Assembly: GCA_024693325.1 (NCBI GenBank)
Contig: JAILLA010000101.1
Span: 1 to 64,000 of the forward strand
DNA from: Solobacterium sp.
GTDB lineage: Bacteria; Bacillota_I; Bacilli_A; Erysipelotrichales; Erysipelotrichaceae
DNA: 64,000 bases
Direction of reading: 5' to 3'
Made by a program: the position numbers and the translations under genes. This document shows, piece after piece, positions 33,468 through 41,892 of this stretch. The notes beneath the pieces were generated by a model. The model was not told the origin of the DNA. It saw only the letters and a program-made list of their open reading frames with translations, and made no database searches. Within the stretch, counting starts at the first letter, position 1. Every line of letters begins with the position of its first letter.

Positions 33468-36209
33468 TCACATGTCATGATTCAGAAAGACATCATACCG
33501 CAGGAAACGTACAGTACCGTTCTCCATGAGTGAAAAGGTATGCATAAAACCTTCGTTTTTGAGGTGCTTCAGGATCCGGTTTTCCATATTCCGCAAAGTA
33601 CTGCGCTGTTTTGCCGTCACACCTTCGTTCTCACATCCCGGTACGGTTCTGAGTACTGCAAGCATATGATCGAATTCGATCATGGAAGCCTGTCTTGTGG
33701 AACGTATATAAGAGGAAGCCGGGGCAGATCTTACCATGCGGATGATGTAATGCGTCATCGCCATCTGCAGGAATGAGGCATGCCCGGTCTGTTCGCTGCG
33801 GGAAGGGGAACGGCGCTCATAACGGTATTTCATACCGTTGACGTGCTCCGTAAAGCGGTATAAGGGAAGCCGGACGGACGGATCAATGTTAAATGCGGGC
33901 GGCTGTTCACTGACAGGCAGGAAACTGCCTTCAAACTGTACCGGAGGCGTTTCAACGGTATGCAGGGTGATGGATATGGTGATCCCGGAAAGCTTACGGA
34001 GGGAGGCTCTTACATCATCAGCCGTCATCTGTCTGCCGGTCACCCTGAAATCCTCAAGCAGTTCCCTGAGCAGAATTTCAGGATGCAGGGCTGTCAGACC
34101 TTTTTTCATCAGTGACACGGCACCGTCAAATACCAGCAGATCTGTTTCTGTCAGAGGCTGGCTGACACAGCATGAGACAAGCAGATCACTTCTTCTGGGA
34201 TTGATATGCAGGTCATGGGTCTCCAGAACCCCGCGTTTTAAAGTCTGTGTCAGAACCGGAGAGCTGACATAACTTTCCGGAAGCTTTGCACAGAACAATG
34301 CGGAAAGAGGAACGGAGAACAGTTGGTTGTTCATGGCTTCCGCATATTCGTACAGAGGCGGAAGGCATTCAAAGTCATACAGGAAACCATTGTCAGCGGC
34401 GGTCAGCGGAAGGAAGGAACCGTCAAAGCATCTCTTCCTGTCTCTGTAAAAGAACAGCATGACATAGGAATTCTCCGTGTCGATATGGATACTGGTACGC
34501 ATCATTTTGCGCAGGCTGTCTTCGATCATAGCTTTGCGTTCAGGACGCAGCGCGGTCTCATGATTTCCGGAAAGCAGTTCGGCAATGGTTTTCGGATAGA
34601 TTTTCGGCACCCGGTGGATCATCAGTGTATACACAGCGTCAGCTACCATCATGTCAAAATAGTTCAGCTGTTCACTGAGCGTATAGGATGCGTGCAGTCC
34701 GGCCTTTTTACTGACAGTCAGACAGCCTTCCGTATTTCCTTTGCGGATATCATTGGCAATATATGTATTGTTGATATACAGGACATCGATCTCTCTGACT
34801 TCACGCAGAAACATATTCTGTACATCCGAGCCGCTTTTCCTGTCCGCATCCGGTTCATAGTTTCTGAAGTATTCCGCAATGTATTCCTGGGGATCTTTCA
34901 AAGGCTTTTTGAAATGATACCTGCAGTAGTCTTCCATCTGCTGAAGTCTGTCCATAGTGATCTGCCTGCGCAGGGAAAGAGCCGGTTCCTGCAGTCCGCT
35001 GTCTTTCAGCGACCGCTCGATCAGTGTTACGCAGGTCTCCCTGTCTTCCGGCAGCCAGTACAGAATACACTCTGCAGGTTTGCCTCTGCGGCCTGCCCTT
35101 CCTGCTTCCTGTGTATAGTTCTCCAGGCTCAGGGGCATACCGGCATGAATGATCCAGCCGATATGGTCGAGATCGATGCCCATGCCGAGCGCATTGGTCG
35201 TTACCATGATGCCGGCAGCAGCTTCTTTGAATGCTTCCCAGTTCGTCTGTTTATTCTCGCTGTTTTTCAGGGAAAGACTCCTGTCCAGGGATGCGTAATA
35301 GCGGTATACCTGCAGGTCTGTTTCCTCTGACAGACGCTGATAGATCTGTTCGACCTGTCTGACCGTCTGGCAGTAGATCAGGCCCTGCTGAACCCGGTGC
35401 TCTTTCGCGTATCCGGCGATCATTACGAGCCGGTCTTCAAGCCGCTTTTCTTTGGCGGTTTTATGACTGCCGAGTACACGGAATGACAGTTCTTTGCGTA
35501 TGACCGAACCTGTTTCCTGCCGGAAAGGATATATTGCGGGATGGTCCATCTGCAGGAATGTGAGGATGTCCTGTCGGATCATGCTTGTGGCGGTAGCTGT
35601 AAACGCTGCAATCACGGGATGTCTGTCGATCCGGCGCATAAACCGCGGGATCTCCAGATAACGCTTGCGGAATTCATAACCCCATAGTGAAATGCAGTGT
35701 GCTTCATCAACCGCGATCATACTGATGTCCGCGCGCTGCGCAAAGCGGATAAACGCACCTGTGCGCAGGCGCTCAGGCGTGATGTAAAGCAGCTTATACG
35801 CATCGGGATCATTCCGGTCCTGTGCACGGATGATCTCCCGGAAAATATCCCGTTCCCGTTTGCCTGCCTGCTCATTGTTCTTTCCTCTTGGAAAATACAG
35901 ACCGTCCTTATCCGCGTATACTGTTCCGGAAATGCAGGCAGCGGGAATGCTGTGCTTCAGAAGATTGCTGACCTGGTCCTGCAGCAGGGAAACGAGCGGG
36001 GTCACAACAAGCGTCAGACCCGGAAAGATCATTGCGGGTATCTGAAAACACACGGACTTGCCGCTGCCTGTCGGCATGACAGTAAGCGTATCACGGCCTG
36101 AAAGAATGCTGTGAATAACTTCCAGCTGTGTGCTGTTCAATGATTCCGTGATGTCCGGACGCAGGGTGTGGAATACCCGGTTCAGTTCATCGTCGCTGCA
36201 GTTGATCAT
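33468..36209 (-). CDS. RecQ-type helicase fused to a tandem winged-helix-like C-terminal region
   Basis: The protein of about 913 residues has a RecQ-like superfamily 2 helicase in its N-terminal half: MPTGSGKS (Walker A, about 45-52), DEAH (about 168-171), FTATAT, and a C-terminal lobe with NALGMGIDLDHIGWIIH and QEAGRAGRRGKP. The RecQ zinc site is reduced: after MEDYCRYHF the usual CxxC pair is missing. The remaining 400 residues contain two similar units, marked by FDGSFLP...LPPLYEYAE (near 593) and FEGSFLP...LPLYRFTE (near 756), each preceded by a winged-helix-like SLRKM/SLRKL segment. These recall plasmid replication-initiator folds. ATG 36209 has AGGAAG upstream; ATG 36296 would overlap the divergent gene. 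Confidence 0.8.
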   Translation of the reverse strand: MINCSDDELNRVFHTLRPDITESLNSTQLEVIHSILSGRDTLTVMPTGSGKSVCFQIPAMIFPGLTLVVTPLVSLLQDQVSNLLKHSIPAACISGTVYADKDGLYFPRGKNNEQAGKRERDIFREIIRAQDRNDPDAYKLLYITPERLRTGAFIRFAQRADISMIAVDEAHCISLWGYEFRKRYLEIPRFMRRIDRHPVIAAFTATATSMIRQDILTFLQMDHPAIYPFRQETGSVIRKELSFRVLGSHKTAKEKRLEDRLVMIAGYAKEHRVQQGLIYCQTVRQVEQIYQRLSEETDLQVYRYYASLDRSLSLKNSENKQTNWEAFKEAAAGIMVTTNALGMGIDLDHIGWIIHAGMPLSLENYTQEAGRAGRRGKPAECILYWLPEDRETCVTLIERSLKDSGLQEPALSLRRQITMDRLQQMEDYCRYHFKKPLKDPQEYIAEYFRNYEPDADRKSGSDVQNMFLREVREIDVLYINNTYIANDIRKGNTEGCLTVSKKAGLHASYTLSEQLNYFDMMVADAVYTLMIHRVPKIYPKTIAELLSGNHETALRPERKAMIEDSLRKMMRTSIHIDTENSYVMLFFYRDRKRCFDGSFLPLTAADNGFLYDFECLPPLYEYAEAMNNQLFSVPLSALFCAKLPESYVSSPVLTQTLKRGVLETHDLHINPRRSDLLVSCCVSQPLTETDLLVFDGAVSLMKKGLTALHPEILLRELLEDFRVTGRQMTADDVRASLRKLSGITISITLHTVETPPVQFEGSFLPVSEQPPAFNIDPSVRLPLYRFTEHVNGMKYRYERRSPSRSEQTGHASFLQMAMTHYIIRMVRSAPASSYIRSTRQASMIEFDHMLAVLRTVPGCENEGVTAKQRSTLRNMENRILKHLKNEGFMHTFSLMENGTVRFLRYDVFLNHDM

Positions 36210-36348
36210 CCGCTGTCTTCCTTTCCATATTATTCTGACAGAAAAAACAGCATCTGATCGTGTTTTTTCCCGGATGTTCTTAATGAGGTGAAGCATGCGC
36301 TGTTATCGTGGATCTTTAAGATCACGGACAGGATATAAAATAGTGAGC

Positions 36349-37656
36349 ATGACGCAGATGAAACGATATAATACATACATGCGGAAAACGATCATAGCTG
36401 CAGGCATCAGCCTGCTTACGATATGCAGTCTCACACTTACAGGAATCGCCGAAAACGAACATCCCGATGACGCGCCGGACATTGCGAGTGAATATGTTTA
36501 CATGGTGGATTCCGGGAACGGTCAGGTGATCTGGTCACTGAACTCAGAGGACCGGATGTATCCGGCATCCATGACCAAGCTGATGACGGAGATCCTGGCG
36601 ATCGAAGCACTGACAGATCCTGATGAAAGGGTCATGATCACACCTGAAATGACAGCCGGACTGTATGAGGCAAATGCCTCGGTAGCAGGTTATCAGATCG
36701 GGGATGAACCGACTGTACGCGATCTGCTTTACGGGACTGCCCTGGCGTCAGGAGCGGAATGCGTCAACGCGCTGGCTATTCTTACCGACGGATCGGTACA
36801 GGCTTTTGTGGACCATATGAACCGTAAGGCAGAAGAACTGGGAATGCATGATACGCATTTTGTGAATCCAACCGGACTGCATGACGGGGATCACTACAGT
36901 ACATGCCGCGATATTGAGACGCTGTTTGCATATTGTTATCAGAATGAATTCTTCCGGGAACTTCTCCGGAAACGCACATATTTAAGCACGCCTGTTGCGT
37001 CTGCTCCAAACGGTATCCCGATGGAGTCCACTGTCTGGAGCATGATCCAGGACACCCCTGTGCCGGGATTCGCCGGCGGGAAGACCGGGTTTACCTATCC
37101 GGCGGGAAGATGTCTGGCATCCGGTGCCCGGATCAACGGAATGGATCTTGTGCTTGTGACGGGAAAGGCACCGAACGATCCTGCTTCCGCGGTCAATGAC
37201 GCAATGACGGTCTACGGGTGGCTTTCAGAACATATGAGCCGCCGCGAACTGATCCCCGACAATGACTTCCTGGCAAAAATACGGGTGACCGATTCTGAAA
37301 CACAGTACATCGCCGTTTACAGTGAAGAATCCTATTCCCGGGATGTACTGGACAGTGAAGATATCCGGGTAATTGTTGACTTCCCCCCGGAGCTCATCGC
37401 TCCTGTCAGTCAGGGGGAATATCTCGGAAAGATCACCGTTTATTCCGGGGATGAATTATTGTATGAATATGATTTTGATGTGCTGGAAGAAATCCCCTAC
37501 AGCCGTCTGGTCCATATCAAGCGGATCCTGAATGAATTCTATAGCAGTCATCCGTTCCTCTGCAGAGCTGCGGAAGCCGCGGCAGGACTGCTGCTGATCC
37601 TTCTGATCAGCAGGATCGGCACAACGGGAAAACGCAGACGCAGAAGAAGACACTGA
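36349..37656 (+). CDS. D-alanyl-D-alanine carboxypeptidase (S11, DacF/PBP5-like)
   Basis: The protein trims the terminal D-Ala from peptidoglycan peptides outside the membrane. It has an N-terminal signal segment (IIAAGISLLTICSLTLTG), the active-site Ser in ASMTKL (SxxK), SGAECVN (the SxN motif region), and GKTGFTY (KTG motif). A C-terminal hydrophobic helix (AAAGLLLILLISRI) and a very basic tail RRRRRRH anchor it to the membrane. The start is uncertain: ATG 36349, 36358 or 36379 are possible, none with a good ribosome binding site, and 36295 overlaps the upstream divergent region. The next gene, a phosphatase lipoprotein, follows after 28 bases. Confidence 0.88.
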   Translation: MTQMKRYNTYMRKTIIAAGISLLTICSLTLTGIAENEHPDDAPDIASEYVYMVDSGNGQVIWSLNSEDRMYPASMTKLMTEILAIEALTDPDERVMITPEMTAGLYEANASVAGYQIGDEPTVRDLLYGTALASGAECVNALAILTDGSVQAFVDHMNRKAEELGMHDTHFVNPTGLHDGDHYSTCRDIETLFAYCYQNEFFRELLRKRTYLSTPVASAPNGIPMESTVWSMIQDTPVPGFAGGKTGFTYPAGRCLASGARINGMDLVLVTGKAPNDPASAVNDAMTVYGWLSEHMSRRELIPDNDFLAKIRVTDSETQYIAVYSEESYSRDVLDSEDIRVIVDFPPELIAPVSQGEYLGKITVYSGDELLYEYDFDVLEEIPYSRLVHIKRILNEFYSSHPFLCRAAEAAAGLLLILLISRIGTTGKRRRRRRH

Positions 37657-37684
37657 ACTTCTGAACAAATCATGGAGGCATAAT

Positions 37685-38866
37685 ATGAAACACCCATTCA
37701 AAATCCTGACAGCAGTCATGATAACTGCAGCCTCTCTCAGCGCCTGTCAGAAACAGGAACAGGTACAGGAGGACCCGAAGATCGAAAACTGCGCCATCAT
37801 CCATGAAACTGAATTCGGCGGAGTCTACATCAAATCAACGATCGATGATTTCAACAAACTTGGATTTGAATACGGGGACAGTGTGAATGTCGAGTTCTCA
37901 AACGGATTCAAACTGGAGGATGTACCATATTACAACGGATATTATGTAGATGCGGGACAGCCGCTGCTGATCGCATATCCCGGATACGACTACATCAAAG
38001 CAGCAGTCAACTACGGTGACGATCTGTGGGAGACCGCAGGTCTTCAGCAGAAGAACGATCCGCAGCTGAACCTGTGGCTGCGCTCAGAACTTGATGAACA
38101 CGATACCGCATCCGTATATCTGAATGAACGCGGCAAGTATGCGGATATCCAGGCAGCCCGTGATATTCATTACTATGATGAACGTGAACGGTATACAACA
38201 GATGAAGAGTTCGCAAACTTCCGGACAATCCGCATGGGCAGTATCGCGGAAAACAAACTTTACCGTTCCGCGTCACCATGTGACTACCAGCACAACAGGG
38301 CACCTTATGTTGATCAGCTGATGGAACAGGCAGGCGTGAACGGCATCCTGAATCTTTCCGACAGCCACCTGAAGATCAGGGGATATATTGAAAAGGACAA
38401 CTTTGATTCACCGTATTTCCTGTCACTGTATCAGAACGACCAGGTCGTTCCGCTGGCACTGAATATGAATTACCTCTCACAGGAGTTCGCCGTAACGGTC
38501 GCCCAGGGACTGGTCAGCCTGACGGAGATCGAGCCTCCTTATCTGATCCACTGCACGGAAGGGAAAGACCGCACGGGATTTGTATGCATGCTGGTGGAGG
38601 CGCTGGCAGGCGCTGATTATCAGCAGATCGCGGATGACTATATGGTTACCTATGACAATTACTACGGCATCACTGCGGAAAGCGAACCGGATAAATACAA
38701 AACGATCCTAGAAAAGAATCTGGATGCGATGATCCGTTCCATCGTCGGTGATGAGAGCGTGGATATTACGACCGCTGGCCTGTCCTTATACGCGAAGAAC
38801 TATCTGATCAAAGCCGGCATGAGTGAAGCAGAGATCGCAGAATTCCTGGATCGTATCTGTAACTGA
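37685..38866 (+). CDS. Tyrosine-phosphatase-like lipoprotein with N-terminal beta-barrel domain
   Basis: The 393-residue protein has a lipoprotein signal ending in LSAC (Cys21), so it acts at the outer face of the membrane. The C-terminal domain (about 165-390) has the phosphatase P-loop HCTEGKDRTGF with Cys290 and Arg296, as in bacterial Tyr/phosphoinositide phosphatases of the Y_phosphatase3 type. The part before it (about 40-115, FGGVYIKSTIDDFNKLGFEYGDSVNVEF) resembles the C-terminal barrel of SAM hydroxide adenosyltransferase. GGAGG precedes the ATG. It is probably cotranscribed with the D,D-carboxypeptidase, which suggests a cell-envelope role. Confidence 0.82.
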   Translation: MKHPFKILTAVMITAASLSACQKQEQVQEDPKIENCAIIHETEFGGVYIKSTIDDFNKLGFEYGDSVNVEFSNGFKLEDVPYYNGYYVDAGQPLLIAYPGYDYIKAAVNYGDDLWETAGLQQKNDPQLNLWLRSELDEHDTASVYLNERGKYADIQAARDIHYYDERERYTTDEEFANFRTIRMGSIAENKLYRSASPCDYQHNRAPYVDQLMEQAGVNGILNLSDSHLKIRGYIEKDNFDSPYFLSLYQNDQVVPLALNMNYLSQEFAVTVAQGLVSLTEIEPPYLIHCTEGKDRTGFVCMLVEALAGADYQQIADDYMVTYDNYYGITAESEPDKYKTILEKNLDAMIRSIVGDESVDITTAGLSLYAKNYLIKAGMSEAEIAEFLDRICN

Positions 38867-38886
38867 AATACTGAAAAAACCAGATC

Positions 38887-38915
38887 AAGGTACCTTGCAG
38901 AAAAGGTGCCTTTTT
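38887..38915 (+). terminator. Terminator after the phosphatase lipoprotein
   Basis: AAGGTACC (38887-38894) pairs with GGTGCCTT (38905-38912, one G-U pair), followed by T. The 230 bases from here to 39143 show no gene. Confidence 0.7.
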
Positions 38916-39143
38916 ATGTATCGGTGAAGTTCTATGTCAAATGAAAACAATTTTTGAAGAGTAAATAAGCAGGCATCACCCAATAGCAAAAAATCGATGT
39001 GTGATTGAAAAGTATATATATGTGCTTCAGGTTTTGCCGGAATGAAGCTTGCAGCAGCGCTGTGACCGGGATTGCCAGCGACGATTCACCATCAGTTCTG
39101 AAGCGGATCGGCACCGTAAGTGCTGGCCAATGACAGTCATAAG

Positions 39144-39776
39144 TCATTTTGTTCTATACAGCGCGATCATACGCTCGGTGAGGTCAAGTGTCTGAATGGC
39201 AGACATGAGATGATTTTGTGCATGTACCATCAGAAGCGATACCCGGATTTGATCGGCATGATCCGGCTCCATTTCCAAAGCAATCAGCTGACTCTGAATC
39301 TGATGTGCCGGCATGATTGCCTTTCTTCCATCCTTAATGCATTGCCTGGCTTTGCTGTAATTCTTTTTTTCCAGCCAGTCAAATGCCTCATAGGCAAGAC
39401 GCTGAGCTTCAGAAGCATAAGAAATGATTTCAAGCATTTCATTTTCAAGATTCAGCCTGCCATCCTTATATTTTTCTTCATACATCTGAATGCATTTCTC
39501 AGTCAGTTTTTTCCCGTCCATACTGCCGAATTCACGAACGGTAAGCAGACAGAATACTTTACCGCTCCCATTAAATTCATTTCTGCGTTCTTCATAATGC
39601 ATGGCGACCTGAGGGGCGAACAGGATCAGATCATAATTCTGTATGACAAAGGAAAGATTGTCGTAGGAATCAGAGTCTACATGAACATCAAGATTGTTTT
39701 CCGCAGCATATTTGTTCATTCGGCTTTTGATCAGGCTGGTGGACATGCCCGATGCACATACGATCAGCACATTCAT
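39144..39776 (-). CDS. Fused PTS EIIB-EIIA, lactose/cellobiose family
   Basis: The 210-residue protein joins an EIIB domain (about 1-100) and an EIIA domain (about 108-210). EIIB carries the phospho-Cys7 in LIVCASGMSTS. EIIA carries VHAQNHLM, where His185 should be the phosphorylated residue. The family normally reads HAQD; the Asp that binds the metal of the EIIA trimer is Asn188 here. These domains are usually separate proteins in Firmicutes. ATG 39776 has GGGAG upstream. It is divergent from the PRD regulator and probably serves the EIIC at 41.9 kb, perhaps also the orphan EIIC at 3.7 kb. Confidence 0.85.
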   Translation of the reverse strand: MNVLIVCASGMSTSLIKSRMNKYAAENNLDVHVDSDSYDNLSFVIQNYDLILFAPQVAMHYEERRNEFNGSGKVFCLLTVREFGSMDGKKLTEKCIQMYEEKYKDGRLNLENEMLEIISYASEAQRLAYEAFDWLEKKNYSKARQCIKDGRKAIMPAHQIQSQLIALEMEPDHADQIRVSLLMVHAQNHLMSAIQTLDLTERMIALYRTK

Positions 39777-39803
39777 AATGAGATCTCCCTGCTTGAGTAA
39801 GTA

Positions 39804-39818
39804 CATCATAGCATGATG
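39804..39818 (-). promoter_or_regulatory. Promoter and dyad of the EIIBA gene
   Basis: CATCAT-AGC-ATGATG (39804-39818) is a perfect 6-bp dyad. On the minus strand it contains an extended -10, TGC TATGAT (-10 at 39805-39810). It lies between the divergent EIIBA and PRD regulator genes. Confidence 0.45.
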
Positions 39819-39906
39819 CAAAAAATGATACAGTTCAATAAATTTCTATGGGGAAATGAAAGTCATCTGATTGAATGTAAAAGTATGGACATCATAAAAT
39901 AAAAGC

Positions 39907-41802
39907 ATGATAAATAAGAGACAGTCAAATATTATATCTCTGCTGATCAAAGCGGGAAAACCGATGTCCAATCGTGATATAGCCAAAGTTGTGGATGTGT
40001 CTGCACGTACGGTAAGCAATGATATTTCTATTATTAATCAGGAAATATCCGGCAGCGGACACGGGATTGAAACCGGGGGAAGCGGACATTATATTCCGGA
40101 TGATCAGGTTTCTTATTTCTATAGCATGCTGAATGAACCGGAAAATGAAAATGATGGGGAATTTCCGGATACCCCGAGCCGCAGGATGTATTATATTCTG
40201 TTTCAGTTTCTGTTTCTCGATGATTATGTCACGATGGAACAGCTGGCCAATGCGATGTTTTTTTCCAAGACTACAATCAGTTATGACATCCGAAGTATTG
40301 AACAGTTTCTGGAACCGATGAATGTATCGCTGATGATAACGCCGAAGGGCATGTTCCTGGATGCGGGTGAGGAAGAAAAAAGAAAATTGCTGGAAAGCAT
40401 CTTCATGTCTGCATATAAACAGAACAGTTTTCAGTTTATCCGCGGACTTCTTTCCAGGATGGGGATTCTGGACCAGGATAAAATGATGCATTTATATCAG
40501 ATACTGATAGATTCTTTTGCGGAAGCCGGCATGTCATTAACTGACAGGGGAATTCAGATTTTCACTTTAATGAATTCTGTGGATTATTTCCGGATAGCAC
40601 AGGGTTATACTGTACCCAGCTCTTCTTTGGAGATATCAAATGTCTTTGATTATGAGAAAATTGAAGAACTGTATGAGATTGAACTGAATGATGCCGAGCG
40701 CAGGTATATGTCGGTTCTGCTGAGCCGCAGAAGAGTAACACATTTTGAGCAAGTGCCCGCACAGGACGATGTGATCCGGGTTATTATAACGGAGTTTTAT
40801 GATGTACTTCAGAACCATTACGGCATTGATGTCAATCTTCTGAATACAGGAAGGGACGGACTGACATCCCATCTGAGTGCCATGATACAGAGAGCCCGCA
40901 GCAAGGCTGTCGGGGACCGCGAGGTCACGGAACGGATCAGAAAGAACTATCCGTATGCTTTTGAATGTTCCACAGCTATCCTGCCGATCATTCAGAAACA
41001 TCTGGGGTTGGTGATCTCTGAAGAGGAAGTTGCATATATTGCCGTATATATTGCCATGATTCTTGATATGGAATCAGAGAAACAGGATGTGATTATACTG
41101 TGCGGATCAGGTATGGGATTGGCTCAGCTGATCCGGACAAGAGTGGAAAACAATTTCGGAACAAAGCTGAATGTTGCCGGAACATATTCTGTTTATCAGC
41201 TGAATCAGGCTCTCCGTAAAAATCCGGACACAAAACTGATTATTACAACGGTACCGGTACCGAGATCCTGTACGGTTCCTTTCGTTCTGGTTTCTCCGCT
41301 GTTCGAAAAAGAGGATATGGAAAAACTGAGTCAGTTTCTGAATTCTCATCGGATGGATATCGATGCTTCAGAGCGTGGAATAACAGTCCGGGAACTGTTC
41401 CGTCCGGATCTGTTTGAAATCCGCAGGGGCTTCATCGAAAAAAAACAGCTGATTGCTGAAATGGCAGGCCATCTGGAGGCGGCCGGAATCATTGAAGACA
41501 CACAGGCATTTATACAGTCGGTATGGGAAAGGGAAGAAGTACATTCCACATTGTATGACGGAATCTGGCTGCCGCATCCGATGAAGAGCCTGTCTGACCG
41601 GTCGGTGTTTTCTGTCTGTATCTGTCCGGAGAACTCGGAATTCACTGTTGTGTTCCTGATGTCGCTGCGCAGTGAGGACATTAACCGCTATCGTATCTTT
41701 TATGACAAGCTGATCCGGATCATGGATGATAAGAATCTGCTCAGAAAAATACAGAAAACAAACAGTTTTGAAGCGTTCATGGATACCATAGAAAAATTCT
41801 GA
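39907..41802 (+). CDS. PRD-containing PTS-controlled transcription activator (BglG/MtlR type)
   Basis: The 631-residue regulator has, in order, an N-terminal HTH_11 (NRDIAKVVDVSARTVSNDI, about 20-39), a second Mga-like HTH (TMEQLANAMFFSKTTISYDIRSI), PRD domains (about 190-400), a PTS EIIB-like domain (IILCGSGMGLAQ, about 398-409), and a C-terminal EIIA(Fru)-like domain with LPHPM (about 558). Phosphorylation of PRD histidines by HPr and by the cognate EIIB tells the protein whether the sugar is being taken up. It sits between the divergent EIIBA and the downstream EIIC-sulfatase genes and should control both. A terminator-like hairpin lies after it. Confidence 0.88.
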   Translation: MINKRQSNIISLLIKAGKPMSNRDIAKVVDVSARTVSNDISIINQEISGSGHGIETGGSGHYIPDDQVSYFYSMLNEPENENDGEFPDTPSRRMYYILFQFLFLDDYVTMEQLANAMFFSKTTISYDIRSIEQFLEPMNVSLMITPKGMFLDAGEEEKRKLLESIFMSAYKQNSFQFIRGLLSRMGILDQDKMMHLYQILIDSFAEAGMSLTDRGIQIFTLMNSVDYFRIAQGYTVPSSSLEISNVFDYEKIEELYEIELNDAERRYMSVLLSRRRVTHFEQVPAQDDVIRVIITEFYDVLQNHYGIDVNLLNTGRDGLTSHLSAMIQRARSKAVGDREVTERIRKNYPYAFECSTAILPIIQKHLGLVISEEEVAYIAVYIAMILDMESEKQDVIILCGSGMGLAQLIRTRVENNFGTKLNVAGTYSVYQLNQALRKNPDTKLIITTVPVPRSCTVPFVLVSPLFEKEDMEKLSQFLNSHRMDIDASERGITVRELFRPDLFEIRRGFIEKKQLIAEMAGHLEAAGIIEDTQAFIQSVWEREEVHSTLYDGIWLPHPMKSLSDRSVFSVCICPENSEFTVVFLMSLRSEDINRYRIFYDKLIRIMDDKNLLRKIQKTNSFEAFMDTIEKF

Positions 41803-41812
41803 AAGACTTCAT

Positions 41813-41855
41813 AGGGGGATGGAAATTAACTGAATTGAATACCCCCTTTTCTTTT
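41813..41855 (+). terminator. Terminator or attenuator between PRD regulator and EIIC
   Basis: AGGGGG (41813-41818) pairs with CCCCCT (41842-41847), followed by TTTCTTTTG. It is 38 bases before the EIIC start, so it sets regulator and permease expression apart. Confidence 0.65.
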
Positions 41856-41892
41856 GCAAAAATGAAGTTGTCAAACGAAAGGGGATAAAAAC

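Noticed and set aside
38932-39147. 71-codon minus-strand frame overlapping the end of EIIBA
   Set aside because: No ribosome binding site and no recognisable domain; short hydrophobic stretches look accidental.
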